Assembly (NCBI GenBank): GCA_944325355.1
Contig: CALUZS010000005.1
Location: forward strand, 1 to 64,000
Reading direction: 5' to 3'
DNA: 64,000 nt
DNA from: an uncultured Parabacteroides sp.
GTDB taxonomy: Bacteria > Bacteroidota > Bacteroidia > Bacteroidales > Tannerellaceae
Shown: positions 1-9,867 of the stretch, piece by piece
How the letters are laid out: each line of letters opens with the position of its first letter
Position numbering within the stretch: the stretch's first letter is position 1
The notes under the pieces: generated by a model
Database searches by the model: none
Seen by the model: the letters and a program-made list of their open reading frames with translations, nothing else
What the model was told of the DNA's origin: nothing
Made by a program: the position numbers and the translations under genes

Positions 1-71
1 CTTCCTCTTGGACTTGAACCAAGGACCCTCTGATTAACAGTCAGATGCTCTAACCGACTGAGCTAAGGAAG
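1..71 (-). tRNA. tRNA-Asn (GTT)
   Basis: Read on the minus strand this folds as a full cloverleaf: acceptor CTTCCTT pairs with GAGGAAG (one G-U), the anticodon arm CTGACTGTTAATCAG presents GTT, and the T arm carries TTCAAGTCC. The discriminator base lies just outside the window, so the gene is cut by the edge at its 3' end. A Bacteroides-type promoter lies about 55 nt upstream. Confidence 0.95.
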
Positions 72-127
72 AATTTTATCTTTGCAACCAAAAAGGACGA
101 TGAAACGCCCTTTCTAAAAATGCACTG

Positions 128-159
128 CAAAAGTAGAGGATGTTTTTGAAATATGCAAT
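128..159 (-). promoter_or_regulatory. Promoter of tRNA-Asn
   Basis: On the minus strand TACTTTTG (plus 128-135) matches the TAnnTTTG -7 box and ATTG lies 20 nt upstream as a -33 box. It overlaps the upstream region of the divergent kinase gene. Confidence 0.65.
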
Positions 160-166
160 ATCTTTG
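159..166 (+). promoter_or_regulatory. -7 box for the kinase gene
   Basis: TATCTTTG lies 16 nt before the ATG at 183 and matches TAnnTTTG. No clear -33 box is seen at the expected distance. A second TATCTTTG at 77-84 on the same strand could be an alternative start point. Confidence 0.55.
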
Positions 167-182
167 CGTAAAAAAATAAGAA

Positions 183-1169
183 ATGAATATCATAGGACTG
201 GGAAATGCTTTAATGGACGTATTGTTACGCCTTGAAAATGATTCCGTTTTGCAAGAGTTGGGATTGCCGAAAGGGGTCATGGAAATGATTGATGAAGAAC
301 AGATGCGGGCAATCCGGAAAGCGCAAAGGCACTTGGAGCGCAGCGAAGCCCCCGGAGGCTCGGTATGTAACACGATGCGTGCCATCGCCTTGCTGGGCAC
401 ACCCACCGGGTTCATTGGCAAAATCGGCTCCGACCCCGTAGGCAGGAATTATGAGCAGAAGCTGTTGGAATCAGGGGTAACACCCTATTTCCTTCATTCC
501 GAAGGTATCTCCGGCAGCTGCACAGTCCTTATCTCACCCGACGGCGAGCGTACAATGGGTACATTTCTCGGACCGGCACCCGACATCTCCCCTGAAGAGA
601 TTACCGACGAGATGCTGAGACCCTACCACTGTATTTATATAGAAGGATACCTGCTGGTCAACGCGACATTGGTGAAAGGGGTCATGCAACAAGCCAAACG
701 TTTAGGAATGAAAATAGCCCTCGACCTATCCAATTTCAATATCGTAAACACGTTCCGTGAATTGTTGGACGAAATCGTCCCCGAATATGTGGATATCCTT
801 TTCTCGAACGAGAGCGAAGCAAACGCCTATACGGGCTTGCAGGCAGAAGATGCCGTCAAGGCGTTATCGGAAAAGGTTGAGATTTCATTAGTCACCATCG
901 GGAAAAACGGCATTTTGGTCGGAAGCAAAGGCGAATATTTCCACATTCCGGCAGAAGGCGGCTCCCCAGTCGACACGACCGGTGCCGGTGATCATTTTGC
1001 CGCCGGATTCCTTTACGGTTTGTCCCGAAATGTTTCGTTAAAACAATCGGCACAAATCGGTTCCTTATTGGCAGGCTACATTATTTCCGTAGTCGGCGCA
1101 CAGATTCCGGACAAGTATTGGCAACAAATAAAGTTAAAAGTCAACACAATCTTAACTGAAAAAGATTGA
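183..1169 (+). CDS. PfkB-family carbohydrate/adenosine kinase
   Basis: A 328-residue ribokinase-fold sugar kinase. The N-terminal GLGNALMDV segment is the first PfkB motif, and DTTGAGDHFAAGF near residues 261-273 is the second signature, holding the catalytic Asp and the anion hole. Close relatives in Bacteroidota are usually annotated as adenosine kinase, which phosphorylates adenosine to AMP, but the substrate cannot be read from sequence. It is cytoplasmic, of normal family length and has no signal peptide. The protease gene follows on the same strand with about 60 nt between stop and its likely start, so the two are probably co-transcribed. Confidence 0.85.
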   Translation: MNIIGLGNALMDVLLRLENDSVLQELGLPKGVMEMIDEEQMRAIRKAQRHLERSEAPGGSVCNTMRAIALLGTPTGFIGKIGSDPVGRNYEQKLLESGVTPYFLHSEGISGSCTVLISPDGERTMGTFLGPAPDISPEEITDEMLRPYHCIYIEGYLLVNATLVKGVMQQAKRLGMKIALDLSNFNIVNTFRELLDEIVPEYVDILFSNESEANAYTGLQAEDAVKALSEKVEISLVTIGKNGILVGSKGEYFHIPAEGGSPVDTTGAGDHFAAGFLYGLSRNVSLKQSAQIGSLLAGYIISVVGAQIPDKYWQQIKLKVNTILTEKD

Positions 1170-1228
1170 CGGACGAAGGATATATCTTACTTTTACAACC
1201 GGAAAAAATTCAAATAATTCAGACAACT

Positions 1229-2923
1229 ATGCACAAAAAAATAAAGAAAAGCGGCACAATCATCCTATTAGCTGCTTCACTTTTGGGGAGTTTTAACCTC
1301 CCGGCACAGAAAGATAACCGTTTCGAGGTCAGCAAACAGTTAGACATCTTCAATGCCATCGTAAAGGAAACAGAGATGTTCTATGTAGACTCGTTCGACA
1401 TCGAGAAATCTGTACGCCAGGGTATAGATGCCATGCTCGGCAGCCTTGACCCTTACACGGAATACTTTCCGGAAAACGAGATGGAGACTTTGAAACTGAT
1501 TACGACCGGCGGCGAATACGGAGGTATTGGTTCACTAATCCGCCAACGCGGTATGAAAGGCGGTGTCATGATAGACTCCCCCTACGAGGGATTGCCGGCT
1601 GCCACATCAGGACTGAAACCGGGTGACATCATTCTGAAAGTCGATACGGTAGATGTCTCTGAAGCGCCAAGCTCCAAGGTCAGCGACCTGCTGAAAGGTA
1701 CCATCAACACCAAAGTAAAATTACTCATCAAACGCCCTTTTGCAGATGAGCCGATGGAGATTACTGTTACGCGGAAAAAGATTGTATTCAACACGGTCAT
1801 CTATTCCGGCATATTCAAAGACGATATCGGATATATCTATCTGAAACAATTCACGGACAAAAGCGGGCAAGAAGTGAAAGATGCTGTGCTCGACTTGAAA
1901 AAAAAGCATAACATCAAATCGCTGATATTAGACCTGCGCGGCAATGGTGGCGGCGTATTGGAATCGGCTGTACAGATTTTAGGGTTGTTCGTACCGAAAG
2001 GGAGCCAGGTAATTTCCACCAAGGGGAAAATACCGCAATGGGATCGGGTGTACCGCACGACCATCGAACCAATTGACACGGTTATGCCGCTTGCCGTACT
2101 GATTAACGGCAACTCGGCTTCCGCCTCCGAAATCGTATCGGGTGCTTTGCAGGACATGGATCGTGCAGTCATCATCGGGCAACGCTCTTTCGGTAAAGGC
2201 TTGGTACAGACAACACGCGATCTGCCTTACGACGGAAAACTGAAAGTGACATACAGCAAATACTATATTCCCAGCGGACGTTGCATACAGCAAATGGATT
2301 ATTCACACCGCCGCGAGGACGGTTCGGTGGCTGCAATACCTGACAGCCTGACCTCCATTTTCCATACGGCAAACGGGCGCGAAGTGAGAGACGGTGGAGG
2401 TATCCGCCCCGACATAGAGATAAAAGAGGAGAAAACGCCATCCCTCATGTATTATCTGGCAGTCGATACCGTAACATTTGACTTTGTTACCGACCTTTAT
2501 TACCACAAATACAATCAAATCGGCGCATTGGAGCAGTTTAATGTAACCGATGAGGATTTCGAAGCTTTCAAGAAGTATGCAAAAGAGAAGAACTTCACAT
2601 ACGACCGGCAAACGGCAAAAGTATTGAAGAACCTTCAGGAAATAGCCGAATTTGAAGGCTATTTAGACGGAGACACGACACTGATAAAAGAGTTGGAAGC
2701 AAAATTCACGCCGAACCTGGAGCGCGATTTCGACATCAACAAAGAAGCAATAAAAAAGATGCTGACAGCCGAAATTGTCAAACGCCACTACTATGAGCGC
2801 GGCGAGTGGCAAATCCATTTACGGAATGATGAAACAATGGATAAAACATTTGAAGTGCTGAAAGACAATAGCCAGTATTCAAAAATCCTCTCCGGGGAAA
2901 CAAAGAGTTCAACAGGGAAATAA
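1229..2923 (+). CDS. S41 C-terminal processing peptidase (CtpA/Prc type)
   Basis: A periplasmic serine protease of the tail-specific family, 564 residues from the chosen start. An earlier in-frame start overlaps the kinase stop, but the ATG at 1229 gives a clean signal peptide (MHKKIKK then a hydrophobic run ending LPAQ). A PDZ domain follows at about residues 75-170 (GGIGSLIRQ, GLKPGDIILKVD). The catalytic part contains NGNSASASEIV with the nucleophilic Ser and GQRSFGKGLVQ with the general-base Lys. Such enzymes trim or degrade envelope proteins from the C terminus. The C-terminal 150 residues are charged and family-typical. Confidence 0.88.
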   Translation: MHKKIKKSGTIILLAASLLGSFNLPAQKDNRFEVSKQLDIFNAIVKETEMFYVDSFDIEKSVRQGIDAMLGSLDPYTEYFPENEMETLKLITTGGEYGGIGSLIRQRGMKGGVMIDSPYEGLPAATSGLKPGDIILKVDTVDVSEAPSSKVSDLLKGTINTKVKLLIKRPFADEPMEITVTRKKIVFNTVIYSGIFKDDIGYIYLKQFTDKSGQEVKDAVLDLKKKHNIKSLILDLRGNGGGVLESAVQILGLFVPKGSQVISTKGKIPQWDRVYRTTIEPIDTVMPLAVLINGNSASASEIVSGALQDMDRAVIIGQRSFGKGLVQTTRDLPYDGKLKVTYSKYYIPSGRCIQQMDYSHRREDGSVAAIPDSLTSIFHTANGREVRDGGGIRPDIEIKEEKTPSLMYYLAVDTVTFDFVTDLYYHKYNQIGALEQFNVTDEDFEAFKKYAKEKNFTYDRQTAKVLKNLQEIAEFEGYLDGDTTLIKELEAKFTPNLERDFDINKEAIKKMLTAEIVKRHYYERGEWQIHLRNDETMDKTFEVLKDNSQYSKILSGETKSSTGK

Positions 2924-2926
2924 CAT

Positions 2927-2943
2927 CGGCAAAATCATTGCCG
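2927..2943. terminator. Stem-loop between convergent genes
   Basis: CGGCAA-aatca-TTGCCG is a perfect 6-bp hairpin in the 25-nt gap between the protease stop and the stop of the facing phosphoesterase. There is no strong T-run on either side, so termination is only likely. Confidence 0.4.
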
Positions 2944-2948
2944 TCCTA

Positions 2949-4097
2949 TTAAACCGCCGGTTTACTGTTATTGGAGAGGAACCGGATATGCAGGACCACG
3001 ATTTCCGACACGGTACCGACACGGTACGGAGGTCCTGCAAATCCGGTTCCCGATGAAACATAAAACTGCGTATTTCCTTTCCTGTAATAACCGTACGGAC
3101 ACTCATAGAGAAGCTTCATGACAAGCGGATAGGGCCAAAACTGCCCGTTATGGGTATGCCCGCAAAGTTCAAGGTCGACGCCGTTCAACACACTCTCCGC
3201 AAACGAGTATGGCTGATGGTTAATGACAATTACAGGCTTGGACATATCCAACTCCTCCGTCAACGAATGAAGAGCTTTCCTTCTTTTATTAATAAAATCA
3301 TCCCTGCCAATCAAATAAAAGCTGGAATCGGGAGCAACAACAGAGTCGTTAATCATCGTAATCCCGGCTTTGGCAAACCATTTTTGTTTGGAGTGGTAAT
3401 TGGCACGGTATTCATGGTTCCCGTTAACTCCATATACCCCTAACGGAGCTTTAATCTGCAACAGATAGTCCTCTATATGATTCTCCTCCACAATCCGTGA
3501 CTCATAATCAATCATATCACCAGGCAATAAAACCAAATCCGGATGCTGCGCGTTAGTCAGCTCCACATAACGGCGCGCAAACGATGGTCCAATCATTTCC
3601 CCGAAATGCATGTCGCTCATCACGACCACAGTCAAACTGTCCCTTCCCGGAGCCTGCTTCGGAATGTCAATATACAGATGCTGCACTTTCGGATGACGGA
3701 CTGCATAATTTGCCCGGTACATGATGGCTATATCAGCAAAAAGCACCAGAAAAAAACAGGCAAGTTTCGTCGTTTGCCAATTCCGCGTAACAAACAACGG
3801 CAATATATTGAACTTCTTATGAACGAAACGCACCGCTTCAAGACAAAGCAACATCATCGTTATATAAAGAGATGCGATATACCAGGTATTGCATATATAA
3901 AAAATCGGAATCATCACCTCATCCGGCAAACTGTCCTTGCCGATATATCCGAAAAAGAAAATCCCCAATTCAATAACGAAAAAGAGCAGATAGGGAATAC
4001 GCCAACTCTTTTTGGGAGGGAGCGCCTGATACCCTCGCCAACAAATATAGAGCGACAAAAGCAACTGCCCGTAAATAGACTGGATAAATACCCTCAT
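2949..4097 (-). CDS. Membrane-anchored metallophosphoesterase (YkuE-like), copy 2
   Basis: 382 residues. Four hydrophobic helices fill roughly the first 145 residues, then a calcineurin-like phosphoesterase domain begins with SDMHFGEM and continues with LPGDMIDY, GVNGNHEYR, NHQPYSF and GHTHNGQFWP. These are the five metal-binding motifs of the family (D-x-H, G-D-x2-D, G-N-H-E, H, G-H-x-H). Related proteins include YkuE and YaeI lipid phosphohydrolases, so a membrane lipid phosphate or pyrophosphate is a plausible substrate. It follows its paralogue by 5 nt and is surely in the same transcript. All catalytic residues look intact. Confidence 0.85.
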   Translation of the reverse strand: MRVFIQSIYGQLLLSLYICWRGYQALPPKKSWRIPYLLFFVIELGIFFFGYIGKDSLPDEVMIPIFYICNTWYIASLYITMMLLCLEAVRFVHKKFNILPLFVTRNWQTTKLACFFLVLFADIAIMYRANYAVRHPKVQHLYIDIPKQAPGRDSLTVVVMSDMHFGEMIGPSFARRYVELTNAQHPDLVLLPGDMIDYESRIVEENHIEDYLLQIKAPLGVYGVNGNHEYRANYHSKQKWFAKAGITMINDSVVAPDSSFYLIGRDDFINKRRKALHSLTEELDMSKPVIVINHQPYSFAESVLNGVDLELCGHTHNGQFWPYPLVMKLLYECPYGYYRKGNTQFYVSSGTGFAGPPYRVGTVSEIVVLHIRFLSNNSKPAV

Positions 4098-4102
4098 ACG
4101 GC

Positions 4103-5194
4103 CTATTCTTTAAATGAGATATTGAAAACCACGAACTCGCTTTGGGTCCCGATACGGAAAGGCGGTCCCCACAATCCCAATCCCGAAGATACGTAATAGC
4201 AGGTATTCCCGATTTTCCGGAAACCGTAACTCAACTCAAACAGACGGTCGGTAAGCAATGTCAACGGCCATATCTGCCCGTGATGGGTATGTCCGCTAAA
4301 TTGCAGGTCGATATTGTTACGGGCTGCCACTCCCAAATCTGACGGCTGGTGGTCGAGCAGCACTGTCGGCAACGTGTCGTTAACTTGTTCCACGACACGT
4401 TCAAGCGGAAGACGCCTACGGTTTTGCCGGTCGTCTCGTCCCACAATCTGCAATCCGCAGGGTAGCGTCACGACCTCGTCCCTTAACATCCGGATAGGGG
4501 TATTCTCGTCCATCCATTTCTTGCATTCATCTACATTACTGAAGTATTCATGGTTACCCGGCACGGCATAAATGCCCATCGGAGCCTGCAACCGGTTGAC
4601 AATATCTTCCAGCACGGTATTACGCACCGGCACCAGGCTGTTATCAATCAAATCTCCTCCTATCAGGATTAAATCGGGCTTGCAATCGTTAATCTCATCC
4701 ACCCGTTGCTGTAACCAGTTTTTATAGGAGCCAGAGCCAAGGTGCAAATCACTTAGGGCGACAATTTTCAAGGAAGCCAACCCGTTTTTCAACGGTTTGC
4801 CAATAGTTATATCAATTTCTTCCTTTACCGGATTCCAATACTTATAATAGCCGTACGCCAGTATGGAAAATGTCAACAACAAAGAGACAAAGAAACCATA
4901 GCGAAACTTCCGGAATATCCCGATAATGTCGGTGACGGCAAGCAACAACACCATATATAATGTAAATACCAGCCAACCGTTTCCGAAGCTGTAAATCAAT
5001 CGTGTAAACCACAACGGAAACGCTACATCGCGAAAGAAAAAGGAAATAAAAGTAGACAATACAGCCAGGCACTGAATTATCAGACACGCGGCTTTCACTC
5101 TTTTCGGAAAAGCAGAAAGAGCCGCTTTTCCCCGGAAGAAGATATAAATATTCCCTCCAATATATAATGCTATCAAAATAAAGAATATGTTCAT
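4103..5194 (-). CDS. Membrane-anchored metallophosphoesterase (YkuE-like), copy 1
   Basis: The first gene of the tandem pair, 363 residues from the start at 5194. I prefer that ATG because an upstream ATG lies inside the promoter -7 box. N-terminal membrane helices are followed by SDLHLGSG, IGGDLIDN, AVPGNHEYF, DHQPSDL and GHTHHGQIWP, a complete set of metal ligands. It has the same architecture as the next gene but is clearly diverged, so the duplication is old. Its substrate is unknown; a polyisoprenyl or lipid A phosphate is possible by family analogy. Confidence 0.85.
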   Translation of the reverse strand: MNIFFILIALYIGGNIYIFFRGKAALSAFPKRVKAACLIIQCLAVLSTFISFFFRDVAFPLWFTRLIYSFGNGWLVFTLYMVLLLAVTDIIGIFRKFRYGFFVSLLLTFSILAYGYYKYWNPVKEEIDITIGKPLKNGLASLKIVALSDLHLGSGSYKNWLQQRVDEINDCKPDLILIGGDLIDNSLVPVRNTVLEDIVNRLQAPMGIYAVPGNHEYFSNVDECKKWMDENTPIRMLRDEVVTLPCGLQIVGRDDRQNRRRLPLERVVEQVNDTLPTVLLDHQPSDLGVAARNNIDLQFSGHTHHGQIWPLTLLTDRLFELSYGFRKIGNTCYYVSSGLGLWGPPFRIGTQSEFVVFNISFKE

Positions 5195-5212
5195 AACTAT
5201 CACTTTTGGATG

Positions 5213-5243
5213 CAAAGATAATACGCGCTCTCAGATTTGCCAA
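5213..5243 (-). promoter_or_regulatory. Promoter of the phosphoesterase pair
   Basis: On the minus strand TTGG, a 19-nt spacer and TATCTTTG match the Bacteroides -33/-7 consensus. Initiation a few bases downstream leaves a 5' leader of only about 10-15 nt before the ATG at 5194. Confidence 0.7.
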
Positions 5244-5285
5244 CGGCTCTTCCGGCAGACGACCGCAGAAAGACGGAATACACAT

Positions 5286-5326
5286 AAAAAAAGGAGACCA
5301 CATCAGAAATTCCAATGCCATCTCCT
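5286..5326 (-). terminator. asnS: Terminator of asnS
   Basis: Reading the minus strand, AGGAGA pairs with TCTCCT across a 23-nt loop and is followed by seven T. It lies 35 nt after the asnS stop codon. Confidence 0.6.
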
Positions 5327-5360
5327 CTTTCATTATGCTATGAAACTGAAAATATCCTGC

Positions 5361-6767
5361 TTAAAATTCCGCATTCTTTGGGGTACGGGGGAACGGTATC
5401 ACATCGCGAATATTCGCCATACCGGTTACAAACAGCAACAACCGTTCAAATCCCAAACCGAATCCGGAATGAGGCACCGTCCCGAAACGACGGGTATCCA
5501 AATACCACCACATGTCTTTCATCGGGATATTCAACTCTTGTATGCGGTTCAACAGTTTGTCGTAATTTTCCTCACGCTCAGATCCTCCGATAATCTCTCC
5601 GATTTTCGGGAAAAGAACATCCATTGCACGGACAGTCTTGCCGTCGTCGTTCTGTTTCATGTAGAACGCTTTGATTTCTTTCGGATAATCTGTCAAAATC
5701 ACCGGACGCTTAAAATGCTCTTCCACCAAAAAACGTTCATGCTCCGAAGCCAAATCTACTCCCCAATAAACCGGGAACTCAAACTTATGCCCAGCTTTTA
5801 CCGCTTCTTCCAGAATACGGATTCCTTCCGTATAGGTTAAACGGACAAACGAACCTTCCAATACACCTTGCAAGCGGGCAATCAATTCCTTATCGAACAT
5901 ATCGTTTAAGAATTTAATATCGTCCATGCAATTATCCAATGCCCACTGCACACAATATTTAATAAACTCTTCCGCCAACGCCATGTTGTCGTTGATGTCG
6001 TTGAAAGCAACTTCCGGCTCAATCATCCAAAATTCCGCCAAATGCCGCGGAGTGTTGGAGTTTTCCGCACGGAACGTCGGGCCAAACGTATAAATCTGTC
6101 CCAATGCCGTAGCGGCAAGCTCGCCTTCCAACTGACCGGAAACCGTCAGACTTGCCTGTTTCCCAAAAAAGTCATTGTCGTAAATAATCGAACCGTTTTC
6201 GTCTTTCTTCAAATCATACAAGTTCATCGTTGTGACTTGGAACATCTGTCCTGCGCCTTCGCAGTCGGATGCAGTAATCAACGGTGTATGAAAATAGAAG
6301 AAACCACGGTCATGGAAAAACTTATGGATTGCATAAGCCATGTTGTGACGGATACGGAATACAGCACCGAATGTGTTGGTTCGCGGACGCAGATGAGCTA
6401 TCTCTCGAAGGAATTCCATGGAGTGTCCTTTCTTTTGCAACGGATACACAGCCGGGTCTGCCGTTCCGTATATCTGGATTTCCGTTGCCTGAATCTCCAC
6501 AGACTGCCCCTTTCCCTGCGACTGCACTAATGTACCGTTTACACTCAGGCTGGCACCCGTCGTAATCGGCTTCAAATATTCTTCGCCGAATTTCTCCACA
6601 TCAACGACAATCTGCACATTATTTATCGTAGAACCGTCATTTAAAGCAATAAAACTTACCTGTTTACTTCCTCGCCGGGTGCGGACCCAGCCTTTCACAT
6701 TGACAGTTGTACCATAAGCAGTGCTTTGCAGTACATCAACTATTTTAGTTCTACCAATCAATTCCAT
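5361..6767 (-). CDS. asnS: Asparaginyl-tRNA synthetase
   Basis: Class IIb aminoacyl-tRNA synthetase of 468 residues, charging tRNA-Asn with asparagine in the cytoplasm. The N-terminal OB-fold anticodon-binding domain starts [10 protein letters not shown] and includes [16 protein letters not shown]. Class II motif 2 is [21 protein letters not shown]-like near residue 210, and motif 3 is [10 protein letters not shown] close to the C terminus. The start at 6767 is chosen over an upstream in-frame ATG because the protein then begins MELIGRTKI as in relatives. It lies 16 nt downstream of the pseudouridine synthase gene, so the two are co-transcribed. Its cognate tRNA-Asn gene is only 5 kb away. 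Confidence 0.95.
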   Translation of the reverse strand: MELIGRTKIVDVLQSTAYGTTVNVKGWVRTRRGSKQVSFIALNDGSTINNVQIVVDVEKFGEEYLKPITTGASLSVNGTLVQSQGKGQSVEIQATEIQIYGTADPAVYPLQKKGHSMEFLREIAHLRPRTNTFGAVFRIRHNMAYAIHKFFHDRGFFYFHTPLITASDCEGAGQMFQVTTMNLYDLKKDENGSIIYDNDFFGKQASLTVSGQLEGELAATALGQIYTFGPTFRAENSNTPRHLAEFWMIEPEVAFNDINDNMALAEEFIKYCVQWALDNCMDDIKFLNDMFDKELIARLQGVLEGSFVRLTYTEGIRILEEAVKAGHKFEFPVYWGVDLASEHERFLVEEHFKRPVILTDYPKEIKAFYMKQNDDGKTVRAMDVLFPKIGEIIGGSEREENYDKLLNRIQELNIPMKDMWWYLDTRRFGTVPHSGFGLGFERLLLFVTGMANIRDVIPFPRTPKNAEF

Positions 6768-6783
6768 TATATTTTTTCCCTTT

Positions 6784-8208
6784 TTATTCAAATGCCCCCA
6801 TACGAAGTGCATTTACCTCTTTCTCGTTTAAGTAACGCCATTTACCGCGACTGAGGTTCTTTTTCGTCAATCCGGCAAAATAAACACGATCCAACTTGGT
6901 AACATGATAACCCAGCGATTCAAAAATCCGGCGTACAATTCGGTTTCGTCCGGAATGAATCTCTATACCTACCTGTGCCCTGTCTGTTTCATGTGCATAA
7001 CTGATAGCGTCTGCATGAATTTCACCATCTTCAAGTTCCAAACCGTTCGCTATCTTTTCCATATCCTCCACAGCAACCGGCTTGTCTAACCAAACATGAT
7101 AAATTTTCTTCTTTTTAAATGCGGGATGAGTCAGCTTCGATGCCAAATCCCCATCATTCGTCAGCAGCAATACGCCGGTTGTGTTCCTGTCTAAGCGGCC
7201 TACCGGATAAATTCGTTCGGAACAAGCGTTCTTCACCAAATCCATTACCGTCAAACGTTCCTGAGGATCATCGGATGTCGTAACACAGTTTTTTGGTTTG
7301 TTCAACAAAATATAAACTTTGCTTTCGATATGAACTTCCTTATCCTTGAACGTCACTTTATCCTGACGGGTAATTTTTGTACCCAATTCGGTAATCACTA
7401 CATCATTAACCTTAACATCGCCAGCTTCAATAAAAGCATCTGCTTCACGACGCGAGCATACACCTGCATTTGCCAAGAATTTGTTCAAACGAATCGGTTC
7501 GTTCGGATCCGTCAACATTTCCTTATACTTCAACTGTTTTTGTTTGCTGTATTTCGCATTAGGATTATAGTTGTTTCCTTGTTGCTGCGGACGACGGTTG
7601 TTATTGGGGCGACGGTTATTGAAATTATTTCCGGCTCTTCCCCCGGCGTTGCCATAAGGCTGGCGCATCTGATTATATCCTCCGCCTTGATTCATGCGAC
7701 TGTCACCTACGCGCGGACGGCGTTTTTTCACAGGCGCATCTCCGGACGGGAAACCTTCGCCTGCCGGTGTAGCCGAATAAGCGCGTCCCCCACCATTGTT
7801 ATAATTATTATTGTAACGCTGCGGCGGATAATTGTATCCGTATGATTCATTATCATACTGCGGACGGTTACCGTATCCACGATTACCATATCCACGGTTA
7901 TTTCCATAATAACCGTTATTATTGCTATAACCGCCACCATTGTCGTACTGACGACGGTTATTATTCCTGTCACCACCGCCATAATATTGCCGATTATCGT
8001 TATAACCTCCTCGATTATTATAGCCCCGATTATCCTGAGACTGGCGATTATTATACGGGCGGCGTTCATAATTATTTCCCTCCAATCTACTATATCCCTG
8101 ATTGTAAGGTTTTCTCTCTGCCTCTTGATCTGTGTTTTCTAATTTGACGTTCGGAAGCACTTTCCGAGCACGCGGCTGAATGTCATCTTTTTCTTCAATA
8201 TTACTCAT
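6784..8208 (-). CDS. RluB/RsuA-family pseudouridine synthase with Asn/Gly/Tyr/Arg-rich N-terminal region
   Basis: 474 residues in two parts. Residues about 1-225 are low complexity, dominated by Asn, Gly, Tyr, Arg and Gln. The remainder is a normal RsuA/RluB enzyme: an S4 RNA-binding domain ([18 protein letters not shown]) and the pseudouridine synthase domain with [17 protein letters not shown], where Asp is the catalytic residue. RluB-type enzymes convert a uridine in helix 89 of 23S rRNA to pseudouridine; the exact target here is inferred. The disordered extension probably binds RNA. The gene sits between purB and asnS in one direction, with gaps of 51 and 16 nt. Confidence 0.88.
   Translation of the reverse strand: MSNIEEKDDIQPRARKVLPNVKLENTDQEAERKPYNQGYSRLEGNNYERRPYNNRQSQDNRGYNNRGGYNDNRQYYGGGDRNNNRRQYDNGGGYSNNNGYYGNNRGYGNRGYGNRPQYDNESYGYNYPPQRYNNNYNNGGGRAYSATPAGEGFPSGDAPVKKRRPRVGDSRMNQGGGYNQMRQPYGNAGGRAGNNFNNRRPNNNRRPQQQGNNYNPNAKYSKQKQLKYKEMLTDPNEPIRLNKFLANAGVCSRREADAFIEAGDVKVNDVVITELGTKITRQDKVTFKDKEVHIESKVYILLNKPKNCVTTSDDPQERLTVMDLVKNACSERIYPVGRLDRNTTGVLLLTNDGDLASKLTHPAFKKKKIYHVWLDKPVAVEDMEKIANGLELEDGEIHADAISYAHETDRAQVGIEIHSGRNRIVRRIFESLGYHVTKLDRVYFAGLTKKNLSRGKWRYLNEKEVNALRMGAFE
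7560..8130 (-). repeat. Low-complexity Asn/Gly/Tyr/Arg-rich coding repeat
   Basis: Within the pseudouridine synthase gene the coding strand is built of imperfect repeats of AAT/AAC, CGT/CGG, TAT and GGC/GGT codons encoding units such as [13 protein letters not shown] and NNRRP. Several long frames on the opposite strand here, rich in His, Tyr or Ile, are by-products of this composition. Confidence 0.8.
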
Positions 8209-8259
8209 AGTTCTTAAAAATTTTCTTTAGATAACCATCCCGGCTATCCCACTTAATAA

Positions 8260-9603
8260 TTAAATTCCTGTATAATTATGTGGCGTTATCGCCAATAGTT
8301 CTTGCTTAATTTTATCACTAACATCCAATGATTGGACAAATTCGTGTATTGACTGTTCGGATATTCCAGAATTACCCCTTGTCAACGCTTTCAACGCTTC
8401 GTAAGGCTTAGGATATCCTTCACGGCGCAAAATTGTCTGAATACCTTCTGCCACAACTGCCCAACAGTTATCCAAATCCCGTTGTAAAGCGGCTTCATTC
8501 AAAAGCAACTTTCCTAAACCTTTCTGCATGCTTTTGAAAGCGATTTCTATATGTCCAAAAGGAACACCCACATTCCGGAGCACGGTTGAATCGGTCAAAT
8601 CCCGTTGCAAACGGGAAATTGGCAACTTCATTCCCAAATGAGTCAATATCGCATTGGCGATTCCCAAATTTCCCTCTGCGTTCTCAAAATCTATTGGATT
8701 CACTTTATGCGGCATCGCAGAAGAGCCAACCTCTCCCGCTTTGATACGCTGTTTAAAATACTCCATCGATATATATTGCCAGAAGTCCCGGTTCAAATCG
8801 ATTAAAATCGTATTGATCCGTTTCATTCCATCAAATAAAGCTGCCAGATTATCGTAATTCGATATCTGAGTTGTCCATTCCTCCCGTTGCAGCCCCAATA
8901 CTTCGTTTACGAAATGATTACCGAATGAGCGCCAATCGTATTCCGGATATGCGACATGATGCGCATTAAAATTACCCGTAGCTCCACCAAATTTGGCAGA
9001 AACAGGAATCGTTTTCAATAAAGCTTCCTGTTGCTCCAAACGATAAACAAATACCATTATCTCTTTTCCTAAACGTGTAGGAGAAGCCGGTTGTCCGTGT
9101 GTTTTAGCAAGCATCGGAATCTCCATCCATTCTTCGGCATATTTTTTCAAAACTGCTATAATTTGATCCAATCCCGGATAATAAATTTCTTCCATTGCTT
9201 CTTTTATCGACAAAGGAACAGAAGTATTGTTTATATCTTGGGAAGTCAATCCGAAATGAATAAATTCATGATACTTTTCAGACAAGAAATGGTTTGTTTT
9301 TTCCTTAATAAAATATTCAACCGCCTTTACATCGTGATTAGTCACACTCTCGATTTCTTTGACACGCAAAGCATCCTTTTCTGTGAAATCCTGATATACT
9401 TTACGAAGCCATGCCTTGACGTCTTCCGTATCTAACTCTCTCAACTGCGGAAGATAGCCCACCAGCGCGATAAAATATTCGATCTCTACGCGCACCCGAT
9501 ACTTTATCAGTGCAAACTCCGAAAAATAAGCAGACAAGTTTTCTGTTTTATTCCTATAACGCCCGTCAACAGGCGATATTGCAGTCAAACTCGACAAATC
9601 CAT
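8260..9603 (-). CDS. purB: Adenylosuccinate lyase
   Basis: 447 residues, a fumarase/aspartase-superfamily lyase acting twice in purine synthesis: SAICAR to AICAR plus fumarate, and adenylosuccinate to AMP plus fumarate. The superfamily signature is seen as GSSAMPHKVNPIDFEN around residues 290-305, with the catalytic Ser in that loop. TSQDINNTS and KTHGQPASPT are the other two active-site segments. The start MDLSSLTAISPVDGRY matches the E. coli-type PurB N terminus. It heads a minus-strand run with the pseudouridine synthase and asnS and has its own promoter. Confidence 0.95.
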   Translation of the reverse strand: MDLSSLTAISPVDGRYRNKTENLSAYFSEFALIKYRVRVEIEYFIALVGYLPQLRELDTEDVKAWLRKVYQDFTEKDALRVKEIESVTNHDVKAVEYFIKEKTNHFLSEKYHEFIHFGLTSQDINNTSVPLSIKEAMEEIYYPGLDQIIAVLKKYAEEWMEIPMLAKTHGQPASPTRLGKEIMVFVYRLEQQEALLKTIPVSAKFGGATGNFNAHHVAYPEYDWRSFGNHFVNEVLGLQREEWTTQISNYDNLAALFDGMKRINTILIDLNRDFWQYISMEYFKQRIKAGEVGSSAMPHKVNPIDFENAEGNLGIANAILTHLGMKLPISRLQRDLTDSTVLRNVGVPFGHIEIAFKSMQKGLGKLLLNEAALQRDLDNCWAVVAEGIQTILRREGYPKPYEALKALTRGNSGISEQSIHEFVQSLDVSDKIKQELLAITPHNYTGI

Positions 9604-9636
9604 ACCTTTGTTTAATACATAAAATTACACGATGTG

Positions 9637-9670
9637 CAAAGGTAAAATTTTCTACTCTATTTTTTACAAT
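9637..9670 (-). promoter_or_regulatory. purB: Promoter of purB
   Basis: On the minus strand TACCTTTG (plus 9637-9644) fits the -7 box, with ATTG about 22 nt upstream, a slightly long spacer. The ATG is at 9603. Confidence 0.6.
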
Positions 9671-9867
9671 TCACCTTCTTATTTTTTCCTAAAGGGCAAA
9701 AATCTGGAATAAAAAGACAAGCATTTACACAAAAACGAATCAAAATCGTCAAAATACATCTAACATCCAACCATTTTATAACGCCCCATAGATGTTCATC
9801 TTCTCACATTATTTCCAACAAATTACAACGATTCAAAAAAACAACAAGAAAAAAATATGGACAATTG

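Noticed and set aside
50-421. Minus-strand frame over the kinase 5' end
   Set aside because: Runs antisense through the PfkB gene and into tRNA-Asn; no supporting feature.
5187-5840. 217-residue plus-strand frame over the asnS 3' region
   Set aside because: Antisense to a well-supported asnS and with no domain; a shadow frame.
7728-8147. Long His/Tyr- and Ile-rich frames opposite the pseudouridine synthase N terminus
   Set aside because: They mirror the low-complexity repeat of the real gene, start at no credible site and have no family resemblance.
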